From contig CANCXM010000026.1 in the NCBI GenBank assembly GCA_947381945.1, positions 1-40,724 of the forward strand: a DNA stretch of 40,724 bases, read 5' to 3'. The notes beneath the pieces were generated by a model. The model had not been told where the DNA came from, did not search any database, and was given only the letters and a program-made list of their open reading frames with translations. Source of the DNA: an uncultured Muribaculaceae bacterium (GTDB lineage Bacteria; Bacteroidota; Bacteroidia; Bacteroidales; Muribaculaceae). A program made the translations under genes and the position numbers. This document shows positions 33,331-40,724 of this stretch, one piece after another (position 1 is the stretch's first letter; each line of letters begins with the position of its first letter).

Positions 33331-35829
33331 TCAATCCTTTTTGGATGAAGTTTTCGTAGCGTCGGTCTCCTTACGTGAGGTATAGTAAGAGTAGTAGGCG
33401 TAGCGACGGTAGGGGGTTGACGATGTGATTGTGCCGTTGAGGATGAGCATGAAATTCTTGTAGCGCTGCGAGTCGTAGATGCGGTCGATTTCCGGAATCA
33501 TGCGGCGGTCAAGCAGACCTGCGCGGATGATGAAGATGGTCATGTCGGCCAGCGGGGTGATGATTGATGCATCGGCCACAACCTCTGCAGGAGGACAGTC
33601 AAAGAATACATAGTCATACTCCTGACGGTATTTCTCGATGAGGTTCTTCAGACGGTCGGAATAGAGCAATTCAGCAGGGTTTGGAGGAATTGTTCCGACA
33701 GGAAGAATGTAGAGGCCCTTGCAGGGGGTAGGCTGGATATACTGGTCGCAGTTGTCGGTAGCTTCCGAGAGGTAGTCGGCGATACCGCGCGAGTGGTCGG
33801 CGAGGATGCGTGACACTGATGCACGGCGGAGGTCAAGGTCAATGACGAGTACCTTGCGGCTCTTGTCCTTGAGCGCAAGCGCAGCGGCAAGGTTGAGAGA
33901 TATGAACGACTTACCGGAACCGGGGTTGAACGATGTGACCATGATGACACGGTTGCGGCCGTTGCGGGTCATGAATTCAAGGTTGGAGCGGACCATACGG
34001 AATGCTTCGTTGACGATGCTGCGCCCGTGTTCATGCACAAGGAGCGAGGGAGCTTCCTCGATTTTTGAGCTCTTGCCCATCATCTCGCGCCAGCGGCGAC
34101 GGAATGAACGCATACGGAGCGACATTGTATTGTCGGAAGCCTCGGGGATTTCACCGATGAGAGGAGTTTTGATACCATCAAGGTCCGAACGGTTGCGCAG
34201 GCGGCTGTTCATGCTTTCGTCAAGGAAGAGGATGAGACCGGGGAGTACGAAGCCGACAACGAAACAGATGAGGAGAATGTTGCGCGAGATGGGTGCGGTG
34301 GGTTTGTTGGAACCCATCGGGGGAGTGATGACACGGGTGTTGTAGGGGGTGAAGGCGAGAGTGAGCTCATTTTCCTCACGCTTCTGGAGAAGGTAGAGAT
34401 AGAGGGCTTCCTTTACCTTCTGCTGACGTTCAACAGAGAGGAGGTATTTGGCTTGGGTCGGTGAGGATGCGATTTTTCGGTTGGTTGCGCGGTCGTCGCG
34501 AATGAGTGAGTTGAGTTGGGTCTGCAGGGTACGCTCCTGATTGACGAGCGACTGAACGAGGGCGCTGCGCATACTGCGGAGGCTCTTGTCGTAGTCCTGC
34601 ATGATGGGGTTGTTCTCACCGGTGGTGCTTGCGAGTTTATCGCGTTCGAGCTGGATGGTGTTGTATTCCTGAATCTGAGTTTCGATACCACGGTTGTCGA
34701 TACCGGAGTTGGCGGGCATGAGCTGTCCGTGGGTGCCGGGATCCTTGACATGCTCAAGGAGATACTTTGTGATTGCAATCTGAGTGGAAACTTCGAGCTG
34801 ACGACGGGTGTTCTCGTTGGCATTTGCCATATACATTGTCGAGGCAGCCTCGATGTCGGGCACGAGGTTTTCGCCCTTATAGTCGGCAATATCGCTGTCG
34901 ACGTTGCCGAGTTCCTGTTCGATTACCTGAAGACGTTCGGCGATGAATTCGGATGTCTTTTTAGCCTGCTGAGCTTTGTCGTCAACCCACTTCTCATTAT
35001 AAATGTTGATAAGGGTGTTGAGGAAATCATCGGCACGTGCGATGCTGACATCCTTGAAGGTGAAATCTATGACGGAAGCCTTGTCGTCAGCGAGGCTTTC
35101 AGAGAGCTTTGTTTTATAGAGTTCAATAGCTTCAGAGATGCTGTAGCGCATCACCTTGATGGGTGATTTGAAGTCAACGGAGTAGTTGGGGCCTGGATTA
35201 ATCACAAGTTTTCCAAGTTCGGTCTTGATGGTGTCGCCCATGTTGACCTCGAGGTTTTCCGCCTCGCATTCATCCATGCCCAGCTTCATGCGGTTGATTC
35301 CAACTTTGCCTTTGCCCAGAATCTCAATCTCCATGAATGCGGATGTCATCAACGGGAGGTCGATAAAGCTGACCTCTACGGGGACAGAATCACCGTAGAG
35401 AGTGACATTTCTGAGGCCGGAGCGATAAGTGTAGTCGGTCTGGAGGCCAAGTTTCAAGATGACATCTCCGATGATGGCCGGGGATTCGAATGCGAGCATT
35501 TCATTGTTGACATTCGATGAACTTTGGAAGAGACCGATGTCGCTGAGCGCGTTTGCGACGCTCTGCTTGGAAGCATCCTTATCGTCTTTAATCATGACAG
35601 CCGCTGTGCGGGTGTAGGTCTTGGGAGTGCTTAAGATATAGAGAACACCCAATCCGAGGAAAAGGACGATGGAGATTACGAACCAGCGCCAACGCGCTAT
35701 GCACAGAAGGAAAAAGTCACGGATGTTGAAAGCGTCCTCTTCATCCTGGACGTTTTGGACGGCCATTTGCGGTTGTGGCATCTGGTAGTGAGCCTGATCG
35801 CCGGCAAATTGATTTGGGTTTTGTGTCAT
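33331..35829 (-). CDS. Wzc-like polysaccharide co-polymerase / BY-family tyrosine kinase
   Basis: 832 residues in the inner membrane. Order: Pro/Gln-rich N-tail; TM1 (about 50-67, VISIVLFLGLGVLYIL); periplasmic Wzz-type domain and long coiled coil (about 75-510, with the GNVR-like end NELTLAFTPYNTRVITPP); TM2 (about 514-533, NILLICFVVGFVLPGLILFL); cytosolic kinase domain with Walker A FNPGSGKSFISLNLA (about 629-638), Walker A' VLVIDLDLRR and Walker B YVFFDCPP; and a C-terminal tyrosine cluster (Tyr807-816, YRRYAYYSYY) for autophosphorylation. Such proteins control chain length and export of capsule or exopolysaccharide. It lies 114 bp downstream of the Wza-like gene and likely shares its transcript. 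No glycosyltransferases are in the window, so the pair may serve a locus elsewhere. Confidence 0.93.
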   Translation of the reverse strand: MTQNPNQFAGDQAHYQMPQPQMAVQNVQDEEDAFNIRDFFLLCIARWRWFVISIVLFLGLGVLYILSTPKTYTRTAAVMIKDDKDASKQSVANALSDIGLFQSSSNVNNEMLAFESPAIIGDVILKLGLQTDYTYRSGLRNVTLYGDSVPVEVSFIDLPLMTSAFMEIEILGKGKVGINRMKLGMDECEAENLEVNMGDTIKTELGKLVINPGPNYSVDFKSPIKVMRYSISEAIELYKTKLSESLADDKASVIDFTFKDVSIARADDFLNTLINIYNEKWVDDKAQQAKKTSEFIAERLQVIEQELGNVDSDIADYKGENLVPDIEAASTMYMANANENTRRQLEVSTQIAITKYLLEHVKDPGTHGQLMPANSGIDNRGIETQIQEYNTIQLERDKLASTTGENNPIMQDYDKSLRSMRSALVQSLVNQERTLQTQLNSLIRDDRATNRKIASSPTQAKYLLSVERQQKVKEALYLYLLQKREENELTLAFTPYNTRVITPPMGSNKPTAPISRNILLICFVVGFVLPGLILFLDESMNSRLRNRSDLDGIKTPLIGEIPEASDNTMSLRMRSFRRRWREMMGKSSKIEEAPSLLVHEHGRSIVNEAFRMVRSNLEFMTRNGRNRVIMVTSFNPGSGKSFISLNLAAALALKDKSRKVLVIDLDLRRASVSRILADHSRGIADYLSEATDNCDQYIQPTPCKGLYILPVGTIPPNPAELLYSDRLKNLIEKYRQEYDYVFFDCPPAEVVADASIITPLADMTIFIIRAGLLDRRMIPEIDRIYDSQRYKNFMLILNGTITSSTPYRRYAYYSYYTSRKETDATKTSSKKD

Positions 35830-35943
35830 CGTGTTTGCTTTAACATTTTCCCTGTCGTGGAGCCATGTTGCAGGGAAGAGTTGAAGTTTTGTTTTTTTTA
35901 CAGAGAGTAGTTGATTTGTAAAGGAGCCGGATGTCCCGGATGT

Positions 35944-36750
35944 TTATCGGATGATAAGTGCTGTGATAGTGGTGGCGAGAGAGGCAAGCGAAATCCAGAA
36001 TGAAGGTGTCATGAGGGTGTTGCCGTTGAGTGTGCTCTGGCGGATTCGGGTTTTGTTGGGGTCGACGTAGATGACATCGTCCTGCTGGATGAAATAGGCA
36101 GGGGAGTTGCGGAGTGCCTGCGCATCAAGAAGGCTGACGATATAGGTCTCCTGCTTTTCGCCGCTTGAGCGTATGAGTTTCACTTCCTCACGCTCGCCAT
36201 AGATGGTGAGGTCGCCGGCGAGTCCGAGAGCGTCAAGAATGGTCATGTCGTCGCGGTCGATGGTGTAGGAACCCGGTTTGGAGACTTCACCGAGAACGGA
36301 AACAATGCCGTTGGTAAGCTCGACGGTGACAACCGGGTCGCGGACATAGTCCTTAGAGATGAGCATTCCTTTGATGAGTCCTGCTATTTCGAGGCGTGTC
36401 ATGCCTTCGACATGCACTTCTCCGAGAAGGGGGAAGTCGATATTGCCTTCCGGTGAAACCGTGTATGAGCTGATACCCTGATTTGTGCCACGGCTCATGG
36501 ACGTGGTTGCACCGAGTGTACGGGGGGTGTAGGGAAGGTTGAAGAGGTCTACGAGCTGTTGATCGCGAGAATGAACAAGAATTGAGAGTTTGTCGGCAGG
36601 TTTGATAGTTATTGTCTGTTGGTAGCCGGTGTAGGTGTTGTCATTTTTCATGTCCTGAAAGTAAATGACATCTTTGGGCGTAGAACACGCAGCTGTGGCC
36701 AAAAGCACAACGAAAGCAGCTAAAATTTGGTGAAAACTCAGGTGTCGCAT
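35944..36750 (-). CDS. Wza-like polysaccharide export outer-membrane lipoprotein
   Basis: 268 residues from MRHLSFHQILAAF. I chose this start because it gives a proper signal peptide with lipobox (LLATAAC, Cys22); the frame is open to 36858 but the extra residues precede the signal and overlap the promoter. The mature protein opens STPKDVIYFQDMKND, as in Bacteroidetes Wza homologues. The polysaccharide export domain follows (IKPADKLSILVHSRDQQLVDLFN... VSPEGNIDFPLLGEVHVEGMTRLEI) and then an SLBB-type domain (about 140-215, VSVLGEVSKPGSYTI). It ends in a hydrophobic helix (SLASLATTITALII) that could line the outer-membrane exit. It works with the Wzc-like kinase encoded next. Confidence 0.92.
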   Translation of the reverse strand: MRHLSFHQILAAFVVLLATAACSTPKDVIYFQDMKNDNTYTGYQQTITIKPADKLSILVHSRDQQLVDLFNLPYTPRTLGATTSMSRGTNQGISSYTVSPEGNIDFPLLGEVHVEGMTRLEIAGLIKGMLISKDYVRDPVVTVELTNGIVSVLGEVSKPGSYTIDRDDMTILDALGLAGDLTIYGEREEVKLIRSSGEKQETYIVSLLDAQALRNSPAYFIQQDDVIYVDPNKTRIRQSTLNGNTLMTPSFWISLASLATTITALIIR

Positions 36751-36855
36751 AGTGTGGCGGTGGCTCTCTTTCTCAGGAGCCGTGAGGTTTAGAATAATGA
36801 TGAGAATTATTGATAATTTTAATACTGAAAAACAACGCGTGTTGGTAACGCGTGG

Positions 36856-36886
36856 CAAAATTAGTGATTTTTAATCACATGTGCAA
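36856..36886 (-). promoter_or_regulatory. Promoter of the Wza/Wzc operon, with an internal operator-like dyad
   Basis: On the minus strand TTG (36884-36886), 20 nt, TAATTTTG (36856-36863): an exact consensus pair. The spacer holds a perfect dyad GTGATT-TTT-AATCAC (36864-36878), placed where a bound repressor would block polymerase. The leader of about 100 nt contains two ACGCGT copies that can pair. Confidence 0.78.
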
Positions 36887-36983
36887 CATTCAGCTAAAAA
36901 AAGCTTTTTGTCTGAAAGGCTGATATGTCCGTTGAAAGAGAATGTGATGACGTGTTAATCCGGAAACATAAGCGTGGCATTTA

Positions 36984-37042
36984 CGCAACACGGCCTCCGG
37001 ACATTGTCAGATGTTCTGGCAACGCCCGGAGGCTGTATTGCG
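36984..37042. repeat. Long hairpin between the unknown lipoprotein and the Wza promoter
   Basis: CGCAACACGGCCTCCGG (36984-37000) pairs with CCGGAGGCTGTATTGCG (37026-37042) with two wobble or mismatch positions, and the inner TTGTCAGA/TCTGGCAA extends the stem. There is no U-tract on either side. It may end the lipoprotein transcript by another mechanism or stabilise it. Confidence 0.65.
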
Positions 37043-37093
37043 AAACACGGAATTCATGTATCGGTCGTTTCAGTTTCCGTTGATTTTGCGGGA

Positions 37094-37570
37094 TTAGTTT
37101 TCGTTGTCGGTGATGCGGGTGTCAGGGGTAATGGTACCACTGTCGCCTTCACCGGGCTGATCTGAATCGCTGGCTACGATTACAACCGGGAACTGTGTCA
37201 CGGCGAAACCGATTTCCTTGTCGACCTGAAGGACGGTTGCGTTTGCACCAAGGGTGTGGTTACCGACTTCCATCTCAGCTGTGTTGAATTTGATGGGCTG
37301 GTTGGGGTCGATAGGGGGAGTCTGGGGCATTCCGTCCCAGAAGTAGACCACGTTTGTAAGAGTTGCGGCCTTTGTTCCCTCGGCAGGAATAGCGCGCAGG
37401 GCGTTGATTGTGAGAGTGTCGCCCTGAACGACGTAGATTGCTCCGTCTTGTTGTGTACCGCCGGAATAATCAAGCGAGAGACTTACATCGGGAAGATCCT
37501 TGTCGTCATGACAGGCGGATACCAGCCCGAGCAACGGAAGCATGAGAAGAAGATAGATAAATCGTTTCAT
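37094..37570 (-). CDS. Small lipoprotein of unknown function
   Basis: 158 residues with signal peptide and lipobox (LVSAC, Cys20), so membrane-anchored. The mature part is a single beta-rich, probably Ig-like unit (LSLDYSGGTQQDGAIYVVQGDTLTINALRAI... YFWDGMPQTPP... NHTLGANATVLQVDKEIGFAVTQFPVVIVA) followed by an acidic tail (DSDQPGEGDSGTITPDTRITDNEN). I do not recognise the family and see no catalytic motif. It lies between clpB and the polysaccharide export genes on the same strand, about 210 bp upstream of the Wza promoter, so it may not belong to that operon. It could be a surface or periplasmic adhesin-like or ligand-binding protein. Confidence 0.8.
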   Translation of the reverse strand: MKRFIYLLLMLPLLGLVSACHDDKDLPDVSLSLDYSGGTQQDGAIYVVQGDTLTINALRAIPAEGTKAATLTNVVYFWDGMPQTPPIDPNQPIKFNTAEMEVGNHTLGANATVLQVDKEIGFAVTQFPVVIVASDSDQPGEGDSGTITPDTRITDNEN

Positions 37571-37666
37571 AGTTGCGTTAAAATAAATAGTTTATTGAAA
37601 GTATAAATTGTGTGTGTGGATGAGGGGGAATGCAGGCAACCGTTAGTCCGGACAGTAATCCTTATG

Positions 37667-40255
37667 TCAGTTACGGAAGACAATGTCGTCTCCGTCGTAG
37701 TCGATGACGATGGGTTTCTCGCGGTCAACCTTCTGTCCAAGGATGTCCTTCGAAAGCTGGTTGAGCACCATTCGGTGGATGACACGCTTGACAGGACGGG
37801 CTCCGAACTCGGGGTCGTAGCCTTCCTCGGCGAGGAATTTGAGCGCCTTTGGAGTGACTTCGAGTGTCACGCCGTTCTTGGCAAGCATACGCTGGATCGA
37901 CTTGATCTGCAGTCCGACGATTTCTTCGATTTCCTGCTCGTTGAGCGGGGTGAACATGATGATTTCGTCGATACGGTTGAGGAATTCCGGGCGAATCTGT
38001 TGCTTGAGGAGTTCGAGCACCTCTCCCTTGGTCTTCTCGATGACTTCACCACGGTTCTCGGGCGTCAGTTTCGCGAAGTTGTCGCGGATGACGTGTGAAC
38101 CCATGTTGGAGGTCATGATGATGATAGTGTTCTTGAAGTTGACGAGTCGGCCCTTGTTGTCGGTAAGGTGACCGTCATCGAGCACTTGGAGAAGGATGTT
38201 GAACACATCCGGGTGGGCTTTCTCGATTTCATCGAAGAGCACGACGGAGTAGGGTTTACGTCTTACTGCTTCGGTGAGCTGTCCGCCTTCATCGTAGCCG
38301 ACGTATCCCGGAGGCGCTCCGACAAGACGGCTGACGGAGTGTTTCTCCTGATACTCGCTCATGTCGATACGGGTCATCATCGTTTCGTCGTCAAACAGAT
38401 ATTCGGCAAGAGCCTTTGCAAGCTCAGTCTTACCTACACCTGTTGTGCCGAGGAAGATGAACGAGCCGATAGGACGGCGGGGATCGTTAAGTCCGGCGCG
38501 TGAACGGCGCACTGCGTCGGCGATGGCTGCGATGGCATCGTTCTGCCCGACAACGCGGTTGTGGAGTTCGGCTTCGAGGTGGAGAAGTTTTTCCTTCTCG
38601 CTCTGCACCATCTTGTTGACGGGGATGCCTGTCCAACGCGACACGACATCGGCAATGTCTTCCGAATCAACTTCTTCCTTGATGAAGGCCTTCTCGCCCT
38701 GCATCATTTTGAGCTGTTCCTGAATCTGAGCGTTTTCCTGTTCCTTCTGTTGGACTTTCGAGTAGCGGATTTCAGCGACCTTCGCATAATCGCCCTCGCG
38801 TTCGGCGCGCTCGGCATCGAAGTTGAGTTGCTCGATGTCAATCTTGTTCTGCTGAATCTTGTTGATGAGGTCTTTCTCTGCCTTCCACTTTGCAGTGAAT
38901 TCTTTCTCCTGGTCTCGGAGGTCAGCGAGTGACTTTTCAATTTCCTTGACCTTCTCGGTGTCGCCTTCACGCTTGATGGCCTCGCGTTCGATTTCCTTCT
39001 GCGCGATGAGACGGGTGATTTCGTCGAGAGCCTGCGGGACTGAGTCGATTTCGAGACGGAGCTTCGAGGCGGCTTCGTCGACGAGGTCAATGGCCTTGTC
39101 GGGGAGGAAACGGTCAGTGATATATCGCTCGGAGAGTGTCACCGCAGCGATAATCGCTTCGTCACGGATACGGACCTTGTGGTGGTTCTCATAGCGCTCC
39201 TTCAGACCGCGGAGGATGGCGATGGCTGCTGCCTCGTCAGGCTCGTTGACCATCACTTTCTGGAATCGGCGTTCGAGTGCCTTGTCCTTTTCGAAATACT
39301 TCTGGTATTCGTCGAGGGTGGTTGCACCGATTGAGCGGAGTTCGCCACGGGCGAGTGCAGGTTTGAGGATGTTTGCTGCGTCCATAGCGCCTTCGCCTTT
39401 ACCTGCTCCGACGAGGGTGTGGATTTCATCAATGAAGAGGATGATTTCGCCGTCGGCACCGGTCACTTCGTTGACGATGGCTTTGAGTCGCTCCTCGAAT
39501 TCACCTTTGTACTTCGCGCCGGCAACGAGTGCGCCCATGTCGAGTGAGTAGATTTGCTTGGTGCGAAGATTTTCAGGAACGTCACCACGGACGATTCTTT
39601 GGGCAAGTCCTTCGGCGATGGCCGTCTTACCTGTACCCGGCTCACCGATGAGCATCGGGTTGTTTTTGGTACGGCGTGAGAGAATCTGCAACACGCGGCG
39701 GATTTCATCGTCACGACCGATTACCGGGTCAAGCTTTCCTTCACGGGCACGCTCGTTGAGGTTGATGGCGTACTTTGAGAGGGCCTGATAGGTGTCCTCG
39801 GCGCTCTGGTCGGTAGCCTTCTTTCCTTTTCGAAGTTCCGCGATAGCCGATTCGAGTTCACGTTGGCTCAATCCCGCATCCTTAAGGATTGTCGAGGCAG
39901 GAGAGTTGACCGTGAAAATGGCTAAGAGGAGGGCTTCGAGAGTGACATATTCGTCACCTTGTTTCTTGGCGATGTCGAGAGCTTTCTGCAGGACATCGTT
40001 GGAGCTGCGACTGAGGTAGGGTTCGCCACCTGACACTTTCGGTTCAGCGGCGATTTTTGTGTCAACTTGACGCATCAAGGTGGCGACATTGGCACCGACC
40101 TTGGAGAAGATGAAGTTGATGAGTGATTCCCCTTCGGTCATGACTCCTTTGAGCAGATGCACGGGTTCGATAGCTTGATTGCCCGCACCACGGGTAATCT
40201 CTATGGCCTTCTGTATCGCTTCCTGTGACTTGATAGTGAAATTATTGAAGTTCAT
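37667..40255 (-). CDS. clpB: ATP-dependent disaggregase ClpB
   Basis: 862 residues, normal for ClpB. It threads aggregated proteins through a hexameric ring with DnaK's help. The N-domain (1-145) starts [17 protein letters not shown]; the first AAA+ module has Walker A GEPGTGKT (about 200) and Walker [14 protein letters not shown]; the coiled-coil M-domain (about 400-520, rich in Glu, Lys and Gln) is present, which marks ClpB rather than ClpA or ClpC; the second AAA+ module has [19 protein letters not shown] and [14 protein letters not shown]. The C-terminus is family-typical. A TAAATTTG -7 box lies about 150 bp upstream; I see no CIRCE-type operator. Confidence 0.97.
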   Translation of the reverse strand: MNFNNFTIKSQEAIQKAIEITRGAGNQAIEPVHLLKGVMTEGESLINFIFSKVGANVATLMRQVDTKIAAEPKVSGGEPYLSRSSNDVLQKALDIAKKQGDEYVTLEALLLAIFTVNSPASTILKDAGLSQRELESAIAELRKGKKATDQSAEDTYQALSKYAINLNERAREGKLDPVIGRDDEIRRVLQILSRRTKNNPMLIGEPGTGKTAIAEGLAQRIVRGDVPENLRTKQIYSLDMGALVAGAKYKGEFEERLKAIVNEVTGADGEIILFIDEIHTLVGAGKGEGAMDAANILKPALARGELRSIGATTLDEYQKYFEKDKALERRFQKVMVNEPDEAAAIAILRGLKERYENHHKVRIRDEAIIAAVTLSERYITDRFLPDKAIDLVDEAASKLRLEIDSVPQALDEITRLIAQKEIEREAIKREGDTEKVKEIEKSLADLRDQEKEFTAKWKAEKDLINKIQQNKIDIEQLNFDAERAEREGDYAKVAEIRYSKVQQKEQENAQIQEQLKMMQGEKAFIKEEVDSEDIADVVSRWTGIPVNKMVQSEKEKLLHLEAELHNRVVGQNDAIAAIADAVRRSRAGLNDPRRPIGSFIFLGTTGVGKTELAKALAEYLFDDETMMTRIDMSEYQEKHSVSRLVGAPPGYVGYDEGGQLTEAVRRKPYSVVLFDEIEKAHPDVFNILLQVLDDGHLTDNKGRLVNFKNTIIIMTSNMGSHVIRDNFAKLTPENRGEVIEKTKGEVLELLKQQIRPEFLNRIDEIIMFTPLNEQEIEEIVGLQIKSIQRMLAKNGVTLEVTPKALKFLAEEGYDPEFGARPVKRVIHRMVLNQLSKDILGQKVDREKPIVIDYDGDDIVFRN

Positions 40256-40464
40256 GAGCTATGTTGAAGTTGTGAGTTTTTCTTTGTTGAATATTCTTTG
40301 CAGGCAGGCTTGTTCACGTTGGGGGATTCTGTCCTCCGGCGGTGGGGCTTACCTTACTTTTATACTATTCTAACAAAAATTATGCCAATTGGTTGATTTA
40401 GCAGCCGCAAATTTAATAATAGATTGATAAAGGTAGGGGGGAGGGGGAGAGAACGGGGGAGTTC

Positions 40465-40572
40465 GGACAAGTCGGACGGGTCGGACCGGTCTGACCTGTC
40501 CGACTTGTCTGAATTGTCCGAGCTGTCTGAATTATCCGAGCTGTCCGACTTATCTGACCGGTCTGGCTTGTC
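40465..40572. repeat. 12-copy 9-bp minisatellite (unit NGANNNGTC)
   Basis: Twelve head-to-tail 9-mers from GGACAAGTC to TGGCTTGTC. Positions 2-3 (GA) and 7-9 (GTC) are conserved, while the middle three vary. GAC and GTC make each unit a small inverted repeat, so the array can fold many ways. In one minus-strand frame it would read as Ser-Asp repeats, but no gene structure supports that. Confidence 0.9.
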
Positions 40573-40579
40573 AGGATGC

Positions 40580-40624
40580 AAAAAAACCGTCGCGGTTCCC
40601 GGATGGGAAAAGCGACGGCTTTTT
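40580..40624 (-). terminator. Terminator of the TonB-family gene
   Basis: CCGTCGC (40587-40593) pairs with GCGACGG (40612-40618), with an inner TTCCC/GGGAA. On the minus strand a run of seven T follows; A/T runs on both sides make it potentially bidirectional. It lies 20 bp past the TonB-family stop codon. Confidence 0.85.
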
Positions 40625-40644
40625 AAGCTTAGAGTCGGAATTTA

Positions 40645-40724
40645 TTATACGCCCTGGAGCTTGAAGGTAACGGGGAGGGTGTACCATACGTTCACCGCAT
40701 GTCCGTTCATCTTGCCGGGGACGA
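40645..40724 (-). CDS. TonB-family energy transducer, C-terminal end only
   Basis: Only the last 25 or so codons are in the window; the gene continues past the right edge. The minus-strand frame reads VPGKMNGHAVNVWYTLPVTFKLQGV then TAA. This is the typical closing strand of TonB C-terminal domains (…VWYTLPVTFKL), which contact TonB boxes of outer-membrane transporters. It is followed by a strong terminator. The identification rests on this short motif. Confidence 0.75.
   Translation of the reverse strand, partial: VPGKMNGHAVNVWYTLPVTFKLQGV

Larger units (their letters stand above)
40256..40644. other. 389-bp gap between clpB and a TonB-family gene
   Basis: No credible gene. It holds a minus-strand -7 box for clpB (TAAATTTG, 40408-40415, no clear -33), a purine-rich GGGGGAGGGGGAGAG stretch (40436-40458), the 9-bp minisatellite (40465-40572), and the terminator of the TonB-family gene (40580-40624). 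Confidence 0.7.

Noticed and set aside
35944..36858. 304-residue version of the Wza-like protein
   Set aside because: The first 36 residues precede the signal peptide and cover the promoter; the start at 36750 gives a proper lipoprotein signal.
40465..40572. Regular repeats that might be a CRISPR array
   Set aside because: The period is 9 bp with no separate spacers and no cas genes nearby.
40360..40581. 73-codon frame with Ser-Asp repeats (DKSDRSDPSD), like an SD-repeat surface protein
   Set aside because: The repeats come from the 9-bp minisatellite, whose length is a multiple of three. There is no signal peptide and no sensible continuation, and the frame overlaps the clpB -7 region.

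Overview
The window looks like chromosomal DNA from a gut-type Bacteroidales bacterium, most like the Muribaculaceae (S24-7). That placement is inferred from gene content and promoter grammar, not from a database search. Supporting points are a SusC/SusD outer-membrane uptake operon with BACON, DUF4302 and zinc-metallohydrolase lipoproteins, Bacteroidetes-type promoters (TTG, 19-20 nt, TAnnTTTG) upstream of many genes, few Shine-Dalgarno sites, and many secreted lipoproteins. Most genes are on the minus strand. Layout, left to right: a short, probably truncated lipoprotein (47-400); a 716-bp gene-poor gap with a REP-like hairpin and a 32-bp perfect inverted repeat; tig (trigger factor); a secreted GH13 amylase-type enzyme; a TPR-like protein; glnS; a small nitroreductase. 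Then comes an island on the plus strand (9751-11007): an XRE regulator, a DUF3990 ADP-ribosyltransferase-fold protein and a DUF3791 protein. They are joined by ATGA overlaps, driven from a perfect 28-bp palindrome, and closed by a hairpin shared with the neighbouring tRNA-Leu(CAG). A secreted GH28 pectinase-like enzyme follows. Next is a five-gene uptake operon (21528 to 12841, minus strand): SusC, SusD, HExxH metallopeptidase lipoprotein, DUF4302 lipoprotein and BACON lipoprotein. Its SusC gene is broken by a one-base frameshift in a run of seven G. Upstream of SusC lies a compact set of three hairpins with an intrinsic terminator that may be a small RNA. The rest is mainly housekeeping: recG, ispD and pnp on the minus strand; ybaK-type deacylase, aroC, a TIGR01212-type radical SAM gene and upp on the plus strand; then metK on the minus strand behind a structured leader of about 290 nt. 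The right end carries a polysaccharide export pair (Wza-like OM lipoprotein and Wzc-like tyrosine kinase), an unknown lipoprotein, clpB, a 12-copy 9-bp minisatellite, and the last codons of a TonB-family gene cut by the window edge. Themes: the uptake operon, the secreted GH13 and GH28 enzymes and the TonB fragment fit a glycan- and peptide-foraging outer membrane. Wza/Wzc point to capsule or exopolysaccharide export. The tig, recG and glnS genes and the convergent upp/metK pair are each followed by an unusually long inverted repeat built from short repeated words, apparently a local form of 3'-end element. The best candidates for something under-described are the three-gene XRE/ART/DUF3791 module, the possible slippage switch in SusC, the putative small RNA ahead of SusC, and the metK leader.
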